Assembly (NCBI GenBank): GCA_903926205.1
Contig: CAIYID010000052.1
Coordinates: 1-41,360 of the forward strand
DNA from: an uncultured Bdellovibrionales bacterium
Lineage (GTDB): Bacteria > Bdellovibrionota > Bdellovibrionia > Bdellovibrionales > Bdellovibrionaceae
DNA: 41,360 bases
Direction of reading: 5' to 3'
Shown here: positions 32,591 through 41,179 of the stretch, one piece after another
Position numbering within the stretch: position 1 is the stretch's first letter
Layout: each line of letters begins with the position of its first letter
Notes under the pieces: model-generated
What the model was told of the DNA's origin: nothing
Database searches by the model: none
What the model saw: only the letters and a program-made list of their open reading frames with translations
Made by a program: the position numbers and the translations under genes

Positions 32591-33817
32591 ATGTTTAAAC
32601 AGCTCTTTTTTTTAAAATTTATCCCTTGTTTTTTATTTATCAATTGGAGCCCTTCACAGGCTTTAGCCAACTTAGAAAAAACCGAGCCCCTTTCTCTTGA
32701 ACAATTTCTCTCTTCCGTAAAAAACCAAAATCTGAATCTCAAAGTTGAAAAAACTTCTGCGCAGGCGGCCAAAGAAGCTTCGGCTGGAATTTCACTTCCA
32801 GCTCCAATGATTGGAATAACTCAAATCCAAGATCAAAGCGGCAACGCCAATGGCATTGAAATAAGTCAGACAATTCCTTTGCCTTCTGCTCTCAGCCACG
32901 AACATTCGGCGAGAGAATCAGAGGCAAAGGCAAAAGGCGCAACCTCGAACCAACGGCAGCGGGAAGTTCTTTCCGAAGCTAAGCTTCTCTATTTTAATCT
33001 TTGGAAAAGCCAGGAGCGCTTGACATTCCTTCAAGAAAAAAAAGTGGCCCTCTTGGATCATCTAAAACTTGCACGAGCCACAACAAGATCTGATAGTTTC
33101 CTAAAAATTCATACTCTTAAAGTTGAAGCCGACCTTGATCTTTTGGAAAATGAAATCACGCAATCCGAACTTGAAAATAGAGAAAAACAAATTCAATTAG
33201 CAGAGCTTATCAATCGTGACGAAAAAAACTTTCACCCTTTGGCTCTGGAATTTCCAGAGTCTTCTGTCCCTAACGAAAATCTTCTAAAATCCCCCTTATC
33301 ACTAGAAATCAAACGTCACGAGCTTGAATCTCTTAAAGCGCGAGAACAAGTGGCAAGAGGCTCTTGGTTTCCAGAGATCAGTCTTCGATATCGACAAATG
33401 GGCGGGACACAAATGAATCCTCGATTTTCTGAAGCCATGATCGGAGTCACCCTTCCCTTCGTCTTTTTTTGGGAGCCCCAGGCCAGTTCAGGAAAAGCGG
33501 CCGCAGAAACTCTCCAAGGTGAATTTTCACTCAGCCAAGAACAACGCCAAGTTGAAACCAAACGATCCATTTTGATTGCCCGAGCTCTGTCGTTCAAAAA
33601 ACAACTCACTCAATTGAAAGAAAAACTTTTACCTAAAGCAGAAAACAGAATGCGTCTTGTTCGTAATTTAGCTCCTAGAGACTTGGAGACACTCCAAGAT
33701 CATCGAGAAGCCATGGAAGCTTATCCAGAGCTTAAACTTAAAACTCTCGAAATGCGTGGGCAATACGAAGAAACAATTTCCGCACTTGAAAAATTTATCT
33801 CAGGAGATTCTCAATGA
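32591..33817 (+). CDS. Outer-membrane factor of the Cu/Ag efflux system
   Basis: A 408-residue TolC/CusC-family protein. The ATG at 32591 starts a signal peptide (MFKQLFFLKFIPCFLF, cut near S-Q-A-L-A); an in-frame TTG at 32573 overlaps the recQ stop and could be used instead, and no strong ribosome site decides between them. The chain has the two-fold helical pattern: Q-A-A-K-E-A-S-A-G-I-S-L-P-A-P, I-S-Q-T-I-P-L-P-S-A-L, then R-H-E-L-E-S-L-K-A-R-E-Q-V-A-R-G-S-W-F-P-E-I and V-T-L-P-F-V-F-F-W. The E-I-S-Q-x-I-P-L-P pattern resembles outer-membrane proteins of heavy-metal efflux systems. Its end overlaps the adaptor start by 4 bp. It should form the outer-membrane duct for copper or silver. Confidence 0.86.
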   Translation: MFKQLFFLKFIPCFLFINWSPSQALANLEKTEPLSLEQFLSSVKNQNLNLKVEKTSAQAAKEASAGISLPAPMIGITQIQDQSGNANGIEISQTIPLPSALSHEHSARESEAKAKGATSNQRQREVLSEAKLLYFNLWKSQERLTFLQEKKVALLDHLKLARATTRSDSFLKIHTLKVEADLDLLENEITQSELENREKQIQLAELINRDEKNFHPLALEFPESSVPNENLLKSPLSLEIKRHELESLKAREQVARGSWFPEISLRYRQMGGTQMNPRFSEAMIGVTLPFVFFWEPQASSGKAAAETLQGEFSLSQEQRQVETKRSILIARALSFKKQLTQLKEKLLPKAENRMRLVRNLAPRDLETLQDHREAMEAYPELKLKTLEMRGQYEETISALEKFISGDSQ

Positions 33818-34686
33818 AAAAACAGACCTGGATTGTGCTCCTTATTGTTTTTGCCGCTGCTCTTTTTTTTACGAATAAATTTTTTCAAAAAAAAGTCAGC
33901 TTAGTGGGAAATCCTTCCGCCACTCAAAATGAAGAAATAGCTTACTGGACTTGTCCTATGCACCCGCAGATTCACTCCGGTAAAGCCGGTGAATGTCCGA
34001 TCTGCCACATGAAATTAGTGAACGTGAAAACCTTTGGCTCACCTGCTTTCAAAGAGCAAGAAAACGAGTCCCGCGCAATGGTCGCAGCCTCCCCAGAACA
34101 GATGAAATTACTCGGGGTGCAAAAAGTGCAAGTAGAGAAAATGGATCTCACAGCACACATTCCAATTTCTGGGCATTTGATTTCTTCTTCGTCTGTGGCC
34201 TTCCAGGTTTATGAAGCTGACCTGCGGTACATTAAAACAGGACTCACCTTCCATGGTGAAAGCAGCTTTATTCCTGAAACCGAAATTGTCGGTGCGATCT
34301 CCTCAGTTGACAGTATTGTTGATCCAACCAGCCGTACGGTTCGCGTGCTAGGCCAAATTAAAAAAGGCCCACAAAGTTTAATTTCAGAGACCACTTTTCG
34401 CGGTGAAATTGAAATTCAACTCAAAGGTGTGATTGCTATTCCAGAAAGTTCTGTCTTACACACAGGAAATGCGGATTTAGTCTATCTTGTTCACGACGAT
34501 GGAACATTGATGGCGCAAGCGGTGAAACTTGGTCAAAAAACCGAAAGTTATTACGAAGTCGTAGAGGGTTTAAAGCCTGGAGAAAACATTAGTTCTGGTC
34601 CCAATTTTTTGATTGATTCAGAAGCCAAGATTAGAGGAGCCGATCAGAGCGCAAGCGGAGGATCAAGTGGTCACACGCATCATTGA
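33814..34686 (+). CDS. cusB: CusB-like adaptor with metal-binding domain
   Basis: A 290-residue adaptor. Residues 5-20 form a membrane anchor or signal. A heavy-metal-binding domain (HMBD type) sits at 44-69: Y-W-T-C-P-M-H-P with C-P-I-C-H-M-K-L-V. After the usual first strand (H-I-P-I-S-G, to residue 120) the sequence jumps straight to V-Y-E-A-D-L-R-Y-I-K-T-G, which in CusB lies after the lipoyl and helical hairpin parts. These parts, over 100 residues in relatives, are absent. The beta-barrel and membrane-proximal domains remain (P-T-S-R-T-V-R-V near 171, P-E-S-S-V-L-H near 215). The C-terminus G-H-T-H-H is His-rich. It should bind Cu(I)/Ag(I) in the periplasm and hand it to the pump. It overlaps both neighbours (4 and 20 bp). 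Confidence 0.86.
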   Translation: MKKQTWIVLLIVFAAALFFTNKFFQKKVSLVGNPSATQNEEIAYWTCPMHPQIHSGKAGECPICHMKLVNVKTFGSPAFKEQENESRAMVAASPEQMKLLGVQKVQVEKMDLTAHIPISGHLISSSSVAFQVYEADLRYIKTGLTFHGESSFIPETEIVGAISSVDSIVDPTSRTVRVLGQIKKGPQSLISETTFRGEIEIQLKGVIAIPESSVLHTGNADLVYLVHDDGTLMAQAVKLGQKTESYYEVVEGLKPGENISSGPNFLIDSEAKIRGADQSASGGSSGHTHH

Positions 34687-37600
34687 TTTTTCGGCGCGTC
34701 ATCGGTTTCTTGTTCTTTCTATTGTCTTTGTGACAGCAATGCTTGGTATTTATTCTCTCAAGCGGATTCCTTTAGATGCAATTCCTGATCTTTCAGACAC
34801 TCAAGTTATTATTTATTCAAAGTGGGATCGTTCTCCGGACATTGTTGAAAATCAAGTCACCTACCCCATTGTGTCTTCTCTGCTGGGCGCTCCAAAAGTG
34901 AAATCTGTACGGGGTTTTTCAGATTACGGTTTTTCCTACGTCTATGTGATTTTCGAAGATGGTGTTGATCTCTACTGGGCCAGAAGTCGCGTTTTAGAAA
35001 GCCTGAACCGAATTTCCTCACAACTTCCTGGCGGAGTTAAAACGGAGATTGGACCGGATGCCACCAGTGTGGGCTGGGTTTACCAATATGCTCTTCGAGA
35101 TGACTCCGGTCGATTTAACTCCGCAGATTTAAGATCCATACAAGATTGGCTGATTCGCTTTCAGCTTCAATCGGTTCCGGGTGTGGCGGAGGTCGCTCCC
35201 GTTGGTGGTTTTGTTAAACAATACCAAGTCAAAGTTGACCCCACACGCCTAGCTCATTTTCAGATTTCACTGAATCAAGTCATGGACGCGGTGAGGAACT
35301 CCAATCAAGAAAGCGGTGGTCGAACCATCGAGTATTCCGGAACGGAAGCCATGATTCGAAGTCGCGCGCTGGTGGATAAAACCGGCGACATTGAAAATGC
35401 CGTCGTCACTTATAATCCAAGGAGTCGCGCTCCAATTCTTGTAAAACAAGTAGCCACTGTTTCGGTGGGACCTGAAATGCGACGCGGAATTACGGATCTT
35501 AACGGCCTTGGTGATGCCGTCGGCGGAATCGTTGTTATGCGCCAAGGGGAAGATGTTCCCGTTGTCATCGAGCGCGTGAAAGAAAAAATATCGAAAATTC
35601 AAAAGAGTCTTCCTGACGGAGTCAAAATCATTTCCGTGTACGACAGATCAGAGCTAATTGACCGAGCGATCGAAACTCTGAAAAGCACACTAACAGAAGA
35701 GCTCATCATCGTGAGTCTTATTATTCTTTTATTTCTTTGGCATGTGCCTTCGGCGCTCATTCCTATTTTTACCATTCCTATTTCGGTTTTGCTGGCCTTT
35801 ATTCCGCTTTATTTCTTAGGCTTAAGCTCCAACATCATGTCCCTTTCTGGCATTGCTATTTCCATCGGAGTTTTAGTTGATGGGGCGATTGTCGAAGTGG
35901 AAAATGCTTATAGAAAAATTTATCTTTGGAACACCAGCGGCAGAAAGGAAAACTTCTTTGAAGTTCGATTGAATGCGCTAAAAGAAGTCGGTCCTTCTGT
36001 TTTCTTTTCCCTTCTGGTTATTGCCGTGGCGTTTTTGCCGATTTTTACCTTAATAGACCAGGAAGGTCGCTTGTTCAGACCACTGGCCTTCTCTAAAACC
36101 TTCGCCATGGCGATTGCGGCGCTCCTAGCCATCACTCTTGACCCTGCTCTGCGAATGCTTTTTGCCAGAGCGGATGGCTTTAAAACCAAAAACAAATGGC
36201 TCAATAAAATAGGCGACGCAATGTTGGTTGGCACCTATTATTCTGAACACAATCATCCCATCAGCAAAAGACTATTTCGGATTTATGAGCCCTTGATCGA
36301 CTGGGTACTGACACACAAAAAGAAAACTCTGATCTTCGCCACGGTCGGAATTCTATCAATCATTCCTGGTTTCTGGCTCTTAGGTTCAGAGTTTATGCCC
36401 ACTCTACACGAGGGCAGCCTTCTTTATATGCCGACGGCCATGCCCGGCATTTCTGTCAGCGAAGCGCAGAGAGTTCTGACTCTGCAAGATCGAATCATAA
36501 AATCTTTACCTGAAGTGGAATCGGTTTTTGGCAAAGCTGGAAGAGCCGAAACCTCCACTGACACGGCTCCGATGAGTATGTTTGAAACGACCATCGTGCT
36601 TAAAGCTCAATCCGAATGGCGAAAAAATCATCGCTGGTTTTCATTTTTACCTCAGTTTTTAAAAAGCCCTTTTCAACGAGTTTGGCCCGAAACGATCAGT
36701 GAAGAGCAGCTCATTGAAGAACTGAATGAAAAACTGAGTTTCATCGGGATGCCAAATATTTGGACTATGCCAATTAAGAACCGAATCGATATGTTGTCGA
36801 CAGGAATTCGTAGCCCCATCGGAATCAAAATTTTTGGTTCTGATTTAAAAACGATTCAGTCCATTGGTGAATCCATTGAAAAAGAAATCAAAAAACTGCC
36901 AGGAACAAGAACCGTTATTGCCGAGCGAATTGCAGCGGGAAATTTCTTAGATATTGATTTCGACCGCGAAAAATTAAAAATTTACGGACTTTCACTTAAA
37001 GACGCTCAAGACCAAGCAATGACTTCCATTGGTGGCGACAATGTTTCACAAATTTTAGCAGAACGTGAAAGATATCCCATTCAAGTGCGCCTGGCTCCCG
37101 TCTTTCGCCAAGATGAGCCAGCGATCAAACGCATTCTCATCACCACTCCAACTGGGACGCAAATTCCCCTTCACGAGATTGCGAAAGTTCATTTTAAAAA
37201 TGGTCCCTCAATGATTCGCGATGAGAACGCTTCGCTTGTTGGCTATGTTTATATTGATATCGATCCAAATCAAACTGATATTGGAACCTATGTTGACCGA
37301 GCAAAAGATCTTTTAGAACAAAAACTTCAAGTGCCCAGTGGCTACCTTATTTCGTGGAGTGGCCAGTTTGAAAACATGGAGCGGGTCAAAACTCGTCTGC
37401 AATTCGTGATTCCTATTACGCTCTTTCTGATTATGTTTTTGCTTTTCTTCAATACAAAATCATGGATTAAAACAGGCATCGTACTTCTGGCGGTTCCATT
37501 CTCTCTGATTGGAGCAGTTTGGTTTTTGGTGGCACTTGGCTATAATCTTTCGATAGCGGCTTGGGTTGGGATGATTGCGCTTCTAGGGCTTGATGCTGAA

Positions 37601-37939
37601 ACCGGAGTTTTTATGCTCATGTATCTTGATCTCGCTTTCGATGAGCGAGTGAAAAGCAATAAAATGAAAAATCTTACCGATTTAAAAAACGCTGTCGTTG
37701 AAGGAGCAGTTCATCGAATGCGTCCAAAATTGATGACAGTAGCTGCCCTCTTTATGGGACTCATTCCAATTATGTGGTCCATTGGTGCCGGGGCTGACGT
37801 CATGAAACGAATTGCAGCACCAATGATTGGTGGACTGATTTCTTCTTTCTTGATGGAACTTTTAATTTACCCTGTGGTCTTTTTTCTCTGGAAACAAAAA
37901 ACGCATTTTAAACTTAAACTTTTCGAGGATGACTTATGA
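34667..37939 (+). CDS. cusA: CusA/CzcA-family heavy-metal RND pump
   Basis: A 1090-residue pump; the GTG at 34667 is taken as start because GGAGG lies 5 bases before it and I-I-D-F-S-A-R-H-R-F matches family N-termini. The helix 4 motif G-V-L-V-D-G-A-I-V-E-V-E-N-A-Y marks the heavy-metal subfamily. Substrate-channel features of CusA are present: M-P-G-I-S-V-S-E-A, M-P-N-I-W-T-M-P-I-K-N-R-I-D-M-L-S-T-G-I and A-P-M-S-M-F-E-T-T, rich in Met for Cu(I)/Ag(I). Proton-relay residues correspond to Glu in L-D-A-E-T-G-V-F-M-L-M-Y-L and Lys in R-M-R-P-K-L-M-T-V. Twelve helices expected. It exports copper or silver from periplasm and cytoplasm with the two preceding proteins. The start overlaps the adaptor gene by 20 bp. 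Confidence 0.94.
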   Translation: MVTRIIDFSARHRFLVLSIVFVTAMLGIYSLKRIPLDAIPDLSDTQVIIYSKWDRSPDIVENQVTYPIVSSLLGAPKVKSVRGFSDYGFSYVYVIFEDGVDLYWARSRVLESLNRISSQLPGGVKTEIGPDATSVGWVYQYALRDDSGRFNSADLRSIQDWLIRFQLQSVPGVAEVAPVGGFVKQYQVKVDPTRLAHFQISLNQVMDAVRNSNQESGGRTIEYSGTEAMIRSRALVDKTGDIENAVVTYNPRSRAPILVKQVATVSVGPEMRRGITDLNGLGDAVGGIVVMRQGEDVPVVIERVKEKISKIQKSLPDGVKIISVYDRSELIDRAIETLKSTLTEELIIVSLIILLFLWHVPSALIPIFTIPISVLLAFIPLYFLGLSSNIMSLSGIAISIGVLVDGAIVEVENAYRKIYLWNTSGRKENFFEVRLNALKEVGPSVFFSLLVIAVAFLPIFTLIDQEGRLFRPLAFSKTFAMAIAALLAITLDPALRMLFARADGFKTKNKWLNKIGDAMLVGTYYSEHNHPISKRLFRIYEPLIDWVLTHKKKTLIFATVGILSIIPGFWLLGSEFMPTLHEGSLLYMPTAMPGISVSEAQRVLTLQDRIIKSLPEVESVFGKAGRAETSTDTAPMSMFETTIVLKAQSEWRKNHRWFSFLPQFLKSPFQRVWPETISEEQLIEELNEKLSFIGMPNIWTMPIKNRIDMLSTGIRSPIGIKIFGSDLKTIQSIGESIEKEIKKLPGTRTVIAERIAAGNFLDIDFDREKLKIYGLSLKDAQDQAMTSIGGDNVSQILAERERYPIQVRLAPVFRQDEPAIKRILITTPTGTQIPLHEIAKVHFKNGPSMIRDENASLVGYVYIDIDPNQTDIGTYVDRAKDLLEQKLQVPSGYLISWSGQFENMERVKTRLQFVIPITLFLIMFLLFFNTKSWIKTGIVLLAVPFSLIGAVWFLVALGYNLSIAAWVGMIALLGLDAETGVFMLMYLDLAFDERVKSNKMKNLTDLKNAVVEGAVHRMRPKLMTVAALFMGLIPIMWSIGAGADVMKRIAAPMIGGLISSFLMELLIYPVVFFLWKQKTHFKLKLFEDDL

Positions 37940-38268
37940 ACTATTTTTTAGCCGCAGCTTTATTATTCACAACACCAATCTCCTGTTTTGCTGAGACCAA
38001 TAAAGTTCAGGTGATCGAACTACAAGTCACGGATAATGGTTTTGAGCCAAACTCGATCAATATAAAGCCTGGAACTTCGGTGACTCTCAAAATCACCAGA
38101 AAGACGGAGTCGACTTGCGCCACCAATATTCAAATTCCATCCAAAAAAATCAAAATGGACTTGCCTCTAAACAAAACAATCACGATCGATCTTGGAAAAC
38201 TTGAAAAAGGTGAAGTCCGCTTTGCCTGTGGCATGGACATGATTTCAGGCGTACTTATCGTGAAATAA
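37936..38268 (+). CDS. Periplasmic cupredoxin-domain protein
   Basis: A 110-residue protein with signal peptide (…P-I-S-C-F-A before E-T). It is one cupredoxin domain: V-T-D-N-G-F-E-P-N-S-I-N-I-K-P-G, then T-C-A-T-N-I-Q-I-P, and the copper-ligand-like end F-A-C-G-M-D-M-I-S-G-V-L-I-V. The Cys and Met residues are placed as in small copper-binding cupredoxins found beside copper pumps. It overlaps the pump stop by 4 bp, so it is the last coupled gene of the operon. A role as periplasmic copper carrier or buffer feeding the adaptor is the natural inference; electron transfer is possible but less likely. Confidence 0.87.
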   Translation: MNYFLAAALLFTTPISCFAETNKVQVIELQVTDNGFEPNSINIKPGTSVTLKITRKTESTCATNIQIPSKKIKMDLPLNKTITIDLGKLEKGEVRFACGMDMISGVLIVK

Positions 38269-38315
38269 TGGGACATGTTTCTACGTTTCCCTGAAAGGAC
38301 TATCGGGCAGACTCG

Positions 38316-38534
38316 ATGAAATTAATTTCAATTTTGACCATATTAATTCTTTGCGTTTCTTGCTCGACATCGAAATGGCTTTGGAAAGATGAATCGAAAG
38401 GTTGTGTTAACTACGATCCAGACTGTGGTCTTTTATTTGCAACGAAGGAATGTACTTACAATAATTTAGGCTGTAAAAGCTGCACCTGCGTTCCGGCTCC
38501 CGGCACTTACTTCGATCAAGAACGAAGACGTTGA
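38316..38534 (+). CDS. Small Cys-rich lipoprotein
   Basis: A 72-residue protein. The signal region ends I-L-C-V-S-C-S-T-S; Cys16 is the likely lipidated residue. The mature part of about 55 residues has eight further Cys-rich positions in the pattern G-C-V-N-Y-D-P-D-C, K-E-C-T-Y-N-N-L-G-C-K-S-C-T-C, suggesting disulfides or metal binding. A GAAAGGA site precedes the ATG. It lies 47 bp behind the cupredoxin gene, so it may belong to the copper operon, and it converges with the next gene with only 5 bp between stops. Confidence 0.7.
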   Translation: MKLISILTILILCVSCSTSKWLWKDESKGCVNYDPDCGLLFATKECTYNNLGCKSCTCVPAPGTYFDQERRR

Positions 38535-38539
38535 GCCTA

Positions 38540-39208
38540 TCAGTAAATCCCCACCTCAAAGGGCGGCTCAGATCCAATATTTTCAAGGCGCTGGGAATAT
38601 TTTGCGAGCGCCTGTTTTAGCTCTTCATCGCTCAGATGAGCAGGTCCGTAAACAATTTGCGGGGCTAAAACATTAAAACCGACGAATTGCAAAATTCCGC
38701 GATGAATCGGTCGCAGAATTCCCGCGATATCCCCATTGAAAGCGCCTTTTAGATAAGCCGCCTCCGGGCCGCCAGTAGTTAAAGAAAGTAACACCTGCTT
38801 TCCGTTAAATACTCCGTTCTGATAAAATTGATTTCCTCCATAGGTGCGTCCCATAGCAAAAACTCGATCAACCCAACCTTTGAGCGATGCCGGTAAACCA
38901 AACCACCAGAGTGGAAACTGCCAAATCATCAGATCACACCATTCAATTTTTTTAAGCTCAGACTCTATCTCATCTGAGAATCCGTTGTTTTCATTGGCAT
39001 ACATTTCTTCAAGCTGTGGTTTGAAGTAAGTTGGATTTTTTATCGTTTTAAAATTTTTACGACTTGAAACTGGATCGAAGTGCATCTCCTGAAGGTTCGA
39101 AGTCTTCACCTCATGCCCCATTGCCGTGAGCGTCTTGCAAGCCGTTTGGAACATTGCAAAATTAAAGCTTTGTGGCTCTGGATGCCAATAGACAATAAAT
39201 ATTTTCAT
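38540..39208 (-). CDS. NAD(P)H quinone reductase-like flavoprotein
   Basis: A 222-residue flavodoxin-fold protein of the NQO1/MdaB/KefF family. It begins M-K-I-F-I-V-Y-W-H-P-E-P-Q-S-F-N, the phosphate-binding part for FAD or FMN. The hallmark Q-F-P-L-W-W-F-G-L-P-A-S-L-K-G-W-V-D-R-V-F is at about 97-117, and L-S-L-T-T-G-G-P-E-A-A-Y at about 142-153 also fits. It should reduce quinones by two electrons in the cytosol, a stress defence. It follows the GH5 gene by 58 bp on the same strand and may be co-transcribed. Confidence 0.88.
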   Translation of the reverse strand: MKIFIVYWHPEPQSFNFAMFQTACKTLTAMGHEVKTSNLQEMHFDPVSSRKNFKTIKNPTYFKPQLEEMYANENNGFSDEIESELKKIEWCDLMIWQFPLWWFGLPASLKGWVDRVFAMGRTYGGNQFYQNGVFNGKQVLLSLTTGGPEAAYLKGAFNGDIAGILRPIHRGILQFVGFNVLAPQIVYGPAHLSDEELKQALAKYSQRLENIGSEPPFEVGIY

Positions 39209-39266
39209 AAAAAACCCTTCTCCAAATTCAGCGAAAGTATATTACAACTCGTCCCAACCTAATATT

Positions 39267-40343
39267 TCATTTTGCATAAGATTTTTTGAGTAGCTGAACA
39301 AACTCATTATCCTTACGTTCTGTTTTAATATTTTTCGCATCGGGTCTCATCTCAAGATCCATCGCGTGCCACTCTCGATACGAATAATAGGCCCAGCCAA
39401 TTTTATGAGCCTCAAAAATATCAATCATATCTTGCAGCCACGTCGCCGCACCTTTTGACCATCGTGTGGTTCCAAATTCGCCACACCAAATTGTCACATT
39501 GTTTTTATTGGCAAACTCAAAAACAGGAGCTAATTTTTTTTCCATTGTCGCTTTATTCCAAAGTTCTCCTTCGAGGACACTCCCAGGATAAATTCTTTTT
39601 TTCCACTCTTCTTCCGTCGCAGTTAAAAATCCTTTATCGGATTTTTGCACCGTGAACTCGTTGGGCGCATAGGTGTGAAAACTATAAATCGTGTTACTAT
39701 CACCAGTGGGTTTTAAAAACGCAAATCCGCTCGGCCAACTCCACTCAGGAGCTTCGACGATGATTGAATGTCGGTCATCGATACTTCGAATGGCTTTAGT
39801 CAGTTCTCGCGCATAATCTGACCATTGTTCGCGGGCTAATTTATCGTGGGGTTCGTTCATTAAATCGTAAGCAATAATTCTTTTTTCGTTTTTAAAATGC
39901 AAAGCCACTTCTTTCCAAAATTCAACAAAAGCGGCCTGATATTCTTTTTTTGAAAAGAACAGGTCATTGTCCTCCATGGCAACTCCAGGAGCAAAGACAA
40001 CGGCCAGTCCTTCATCAAGAGCTCTTGACGAAGTTCGATACATATCGGCCAAGACCTTTTCGTTTATTAAGTAGGGTGGTTCATTTGACAAGGGTGATAA
40101 ATGGAGGACTCGAACAACTTTTCCCCCCCAATTTTTTGCAAAATGATGAAGGTCTTCAACGGAGGCAGAGGTGCTTACGTTCGCTCCACGAAGAGCCTCC
40201 TTTGGCCAATTTTTTTTCTGTGATTCAAGTTGGACTGATTGAAAATGAGAACAAGACAAAAAAATGAAAACGACTACAGCCATTATAAAAGTGATACTCA
40301 AGGTTGGTCTAAGCTTTTTAAAATCTCGTCTTCTGTTGATCAT
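39267..40343 (-). CDS. GH5-family glycoside hydrolase, lipoprotein
   Basis: A 358-residue protein. The N-terminus has basic residues, a hydrophobic stretch and F-I-F-L-S-C-S, so Cys31 is the likely lipid anchor. The catalytic domain is a GH5-type (beta/alpha)8 barrel: R-V-L-H-L near 78-82, the acid/base Glu164 in D-L-M-N-E-P-H, S-F-H-T-Y-A-P near 221-227, nucleophile Glu289 in I-W-C-G-E-F-G, and a late W-A-Y-Y-S-Y-R-E-W. Substrates of GH5 include cellulose, mannan and other beta-glycans; which one cannot be told. The start codon is overlapped on its 5' side by a hairpin (see next entry). Confidence 0.88.
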   Translation of the reverse strand: MINRRRDFKKLRPTLSITFIMAVVVFIFLSCSHFQSVQLESQKKNWPKEALRGANVSTSASVEDLHHFAKNWGGKVVRVLHLSPLSNEPPYLINEKVLADMYRTSSRALDEGLAVVFAPGVAMEDNDLFFSKKEYQAAFVEFWKEVALHFKNEKRIIAYDLMNEPHDKLAREQWSDYARELTKAIRSIDDRHSIIVEAPEWSWPSGFAFLKPTGDSNTIYSFHTYAPNEFTVQKSDKGFLTATEEEWKKRIYPGSVLEGELWNKATMEKKLAPVFEFANKNNVTIWCGEFGTTRWSKGAATWLQDMIDIFEAHKIGWAYYSYREWHAMDLEMRPDAKNIKTERKDNEFVQLLKKSYAK

Positions 40344-40377
40344 CGTCTATTCTCCACAGACTCCCACAGAATAGACG
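40344..40377 (-). promoter_or_regulatory. Hairpin directly before the GH5 start codon
   Basis: CGTCTATTCT (40344-40353) and AGAATAGACG (40368-40377) form a perfect 10-bp inverted repeat around a 14-base loop. The stem touches the ATG on the minus strand, and the only ribosome-site-like GGAG lies at the junction of loop and stem. In RNA it could block translation; in DNA it could be an operator. Confidence 0.55.
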
Positions 40378-40616
40378 TAGGGACAACTAGCTATTTCGGC
40401 CCATTTTTGGCACTTGTGTAGATTTTAAACTCGGAGCTGGATTTTAAACGCCAAGGACCGTTGAATTTTTTTACAGAGAAAGCGACTTGCTGTCGAAATA
40501 ATAACAGGCGAAATTTATTATTGGATGAATTATATTATGGCCCATAAAGCCGATAGCGAGGGAAATTTTGGGAAATTAATCCCGCCCAAATCGCATGACG
40601 GTATCAAGGAAATTTT

Positions 40617-41096
40617 ATGAAAAAAACGGGCTTATTTTCAATCTTACTGACTTTGGCCGCTTCTTCCGCCTTCGCGGACATGAGCTATCACTGCACAATG
40701 ACTGATGCTGGTAATCTTTCCTATAAAGTACTTGAATACCATGTTGATTTCACCCACAGTTTTTTGTCAAAAAATAAAGTTAGCTTTAGTGTTCTCAACC
40801 TCGCCGGAAACAGTGCGACGACAATCCTAAGCGGCATAAAAATTGTTAACTCACCCACCCTAACGGCTGGCCCAAAATGGTCAGAAAAACAAAATTACGA
40901 CTACTCTGAACAAAAATTTCTAAAGATTCAAGATCAAGAAACTAATACAATCATTGGTGAGTCTAACACTGTCTACTTAAGTGAGGCTCTTCTCAATGGG
41001 GAAGCTCAAGCTGTTGCTGTCTATGAACACGATGTTGCTAACTTTATTAGTTACAATAATGAGTTCACCGACCTCGCCTGCACACGTGTAAAATAG
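40617..41096 (+). CDS. Small exported protein of unknown function
   Basis: A 159-residue protein with signal peptide (MKKTGLFSILLTLAASSAFA, cut before D-M). The mature chain starts S-Y-H-C-T-M-T-D-A and has a second Cys near the end (L-A-C-T-R-V-K), so one disulfide may join the ends. The rest looks like beta-strands (K-V-S-F-S-V-L-N-L, Y-L-S-E-A-L-L-N-G-E-A-Q-A-V-A-V-Y). No family recognised. A GAAATTTT stretch precedes the ATG. In the 273-bp gap before it, GCCGATAG (40549-40556) resembles a sigma-28 -10 box, but the -35 match is only 4 of 8. Confidence 0.72.
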   Translation: MKKTGLFSILLTLAASSAFADMSYHCTMTDAGNLSYKVLEYHVDFTHSFLSKNKVSFSVLNLAGNSATTILSGIKIVNSPTLTAGPKWSEKQNYDYSEQKFLKIQDQETNTIIGESNTVYLSEALLNGEAQAVAVYEHDVANFISYNNEFTDLACTRVK

Positions 41097-41179
41097 AGGT
41101 TCTCCCTCAATGACAGGGGCAGTCAGGGAATCTGTTAGAATGTTTTTACTAAGAAACGTTTTAACAAAAGGAACCCCAA

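Noticed and set aside
34613-34666. Earlier start of the CusA-like pump
   Set aside because: The frame is open upstream, but those 18 residues lie deep in the adaptor gene, do not look like pump sequence, and the GTG at 34667 has a good ribosome site.
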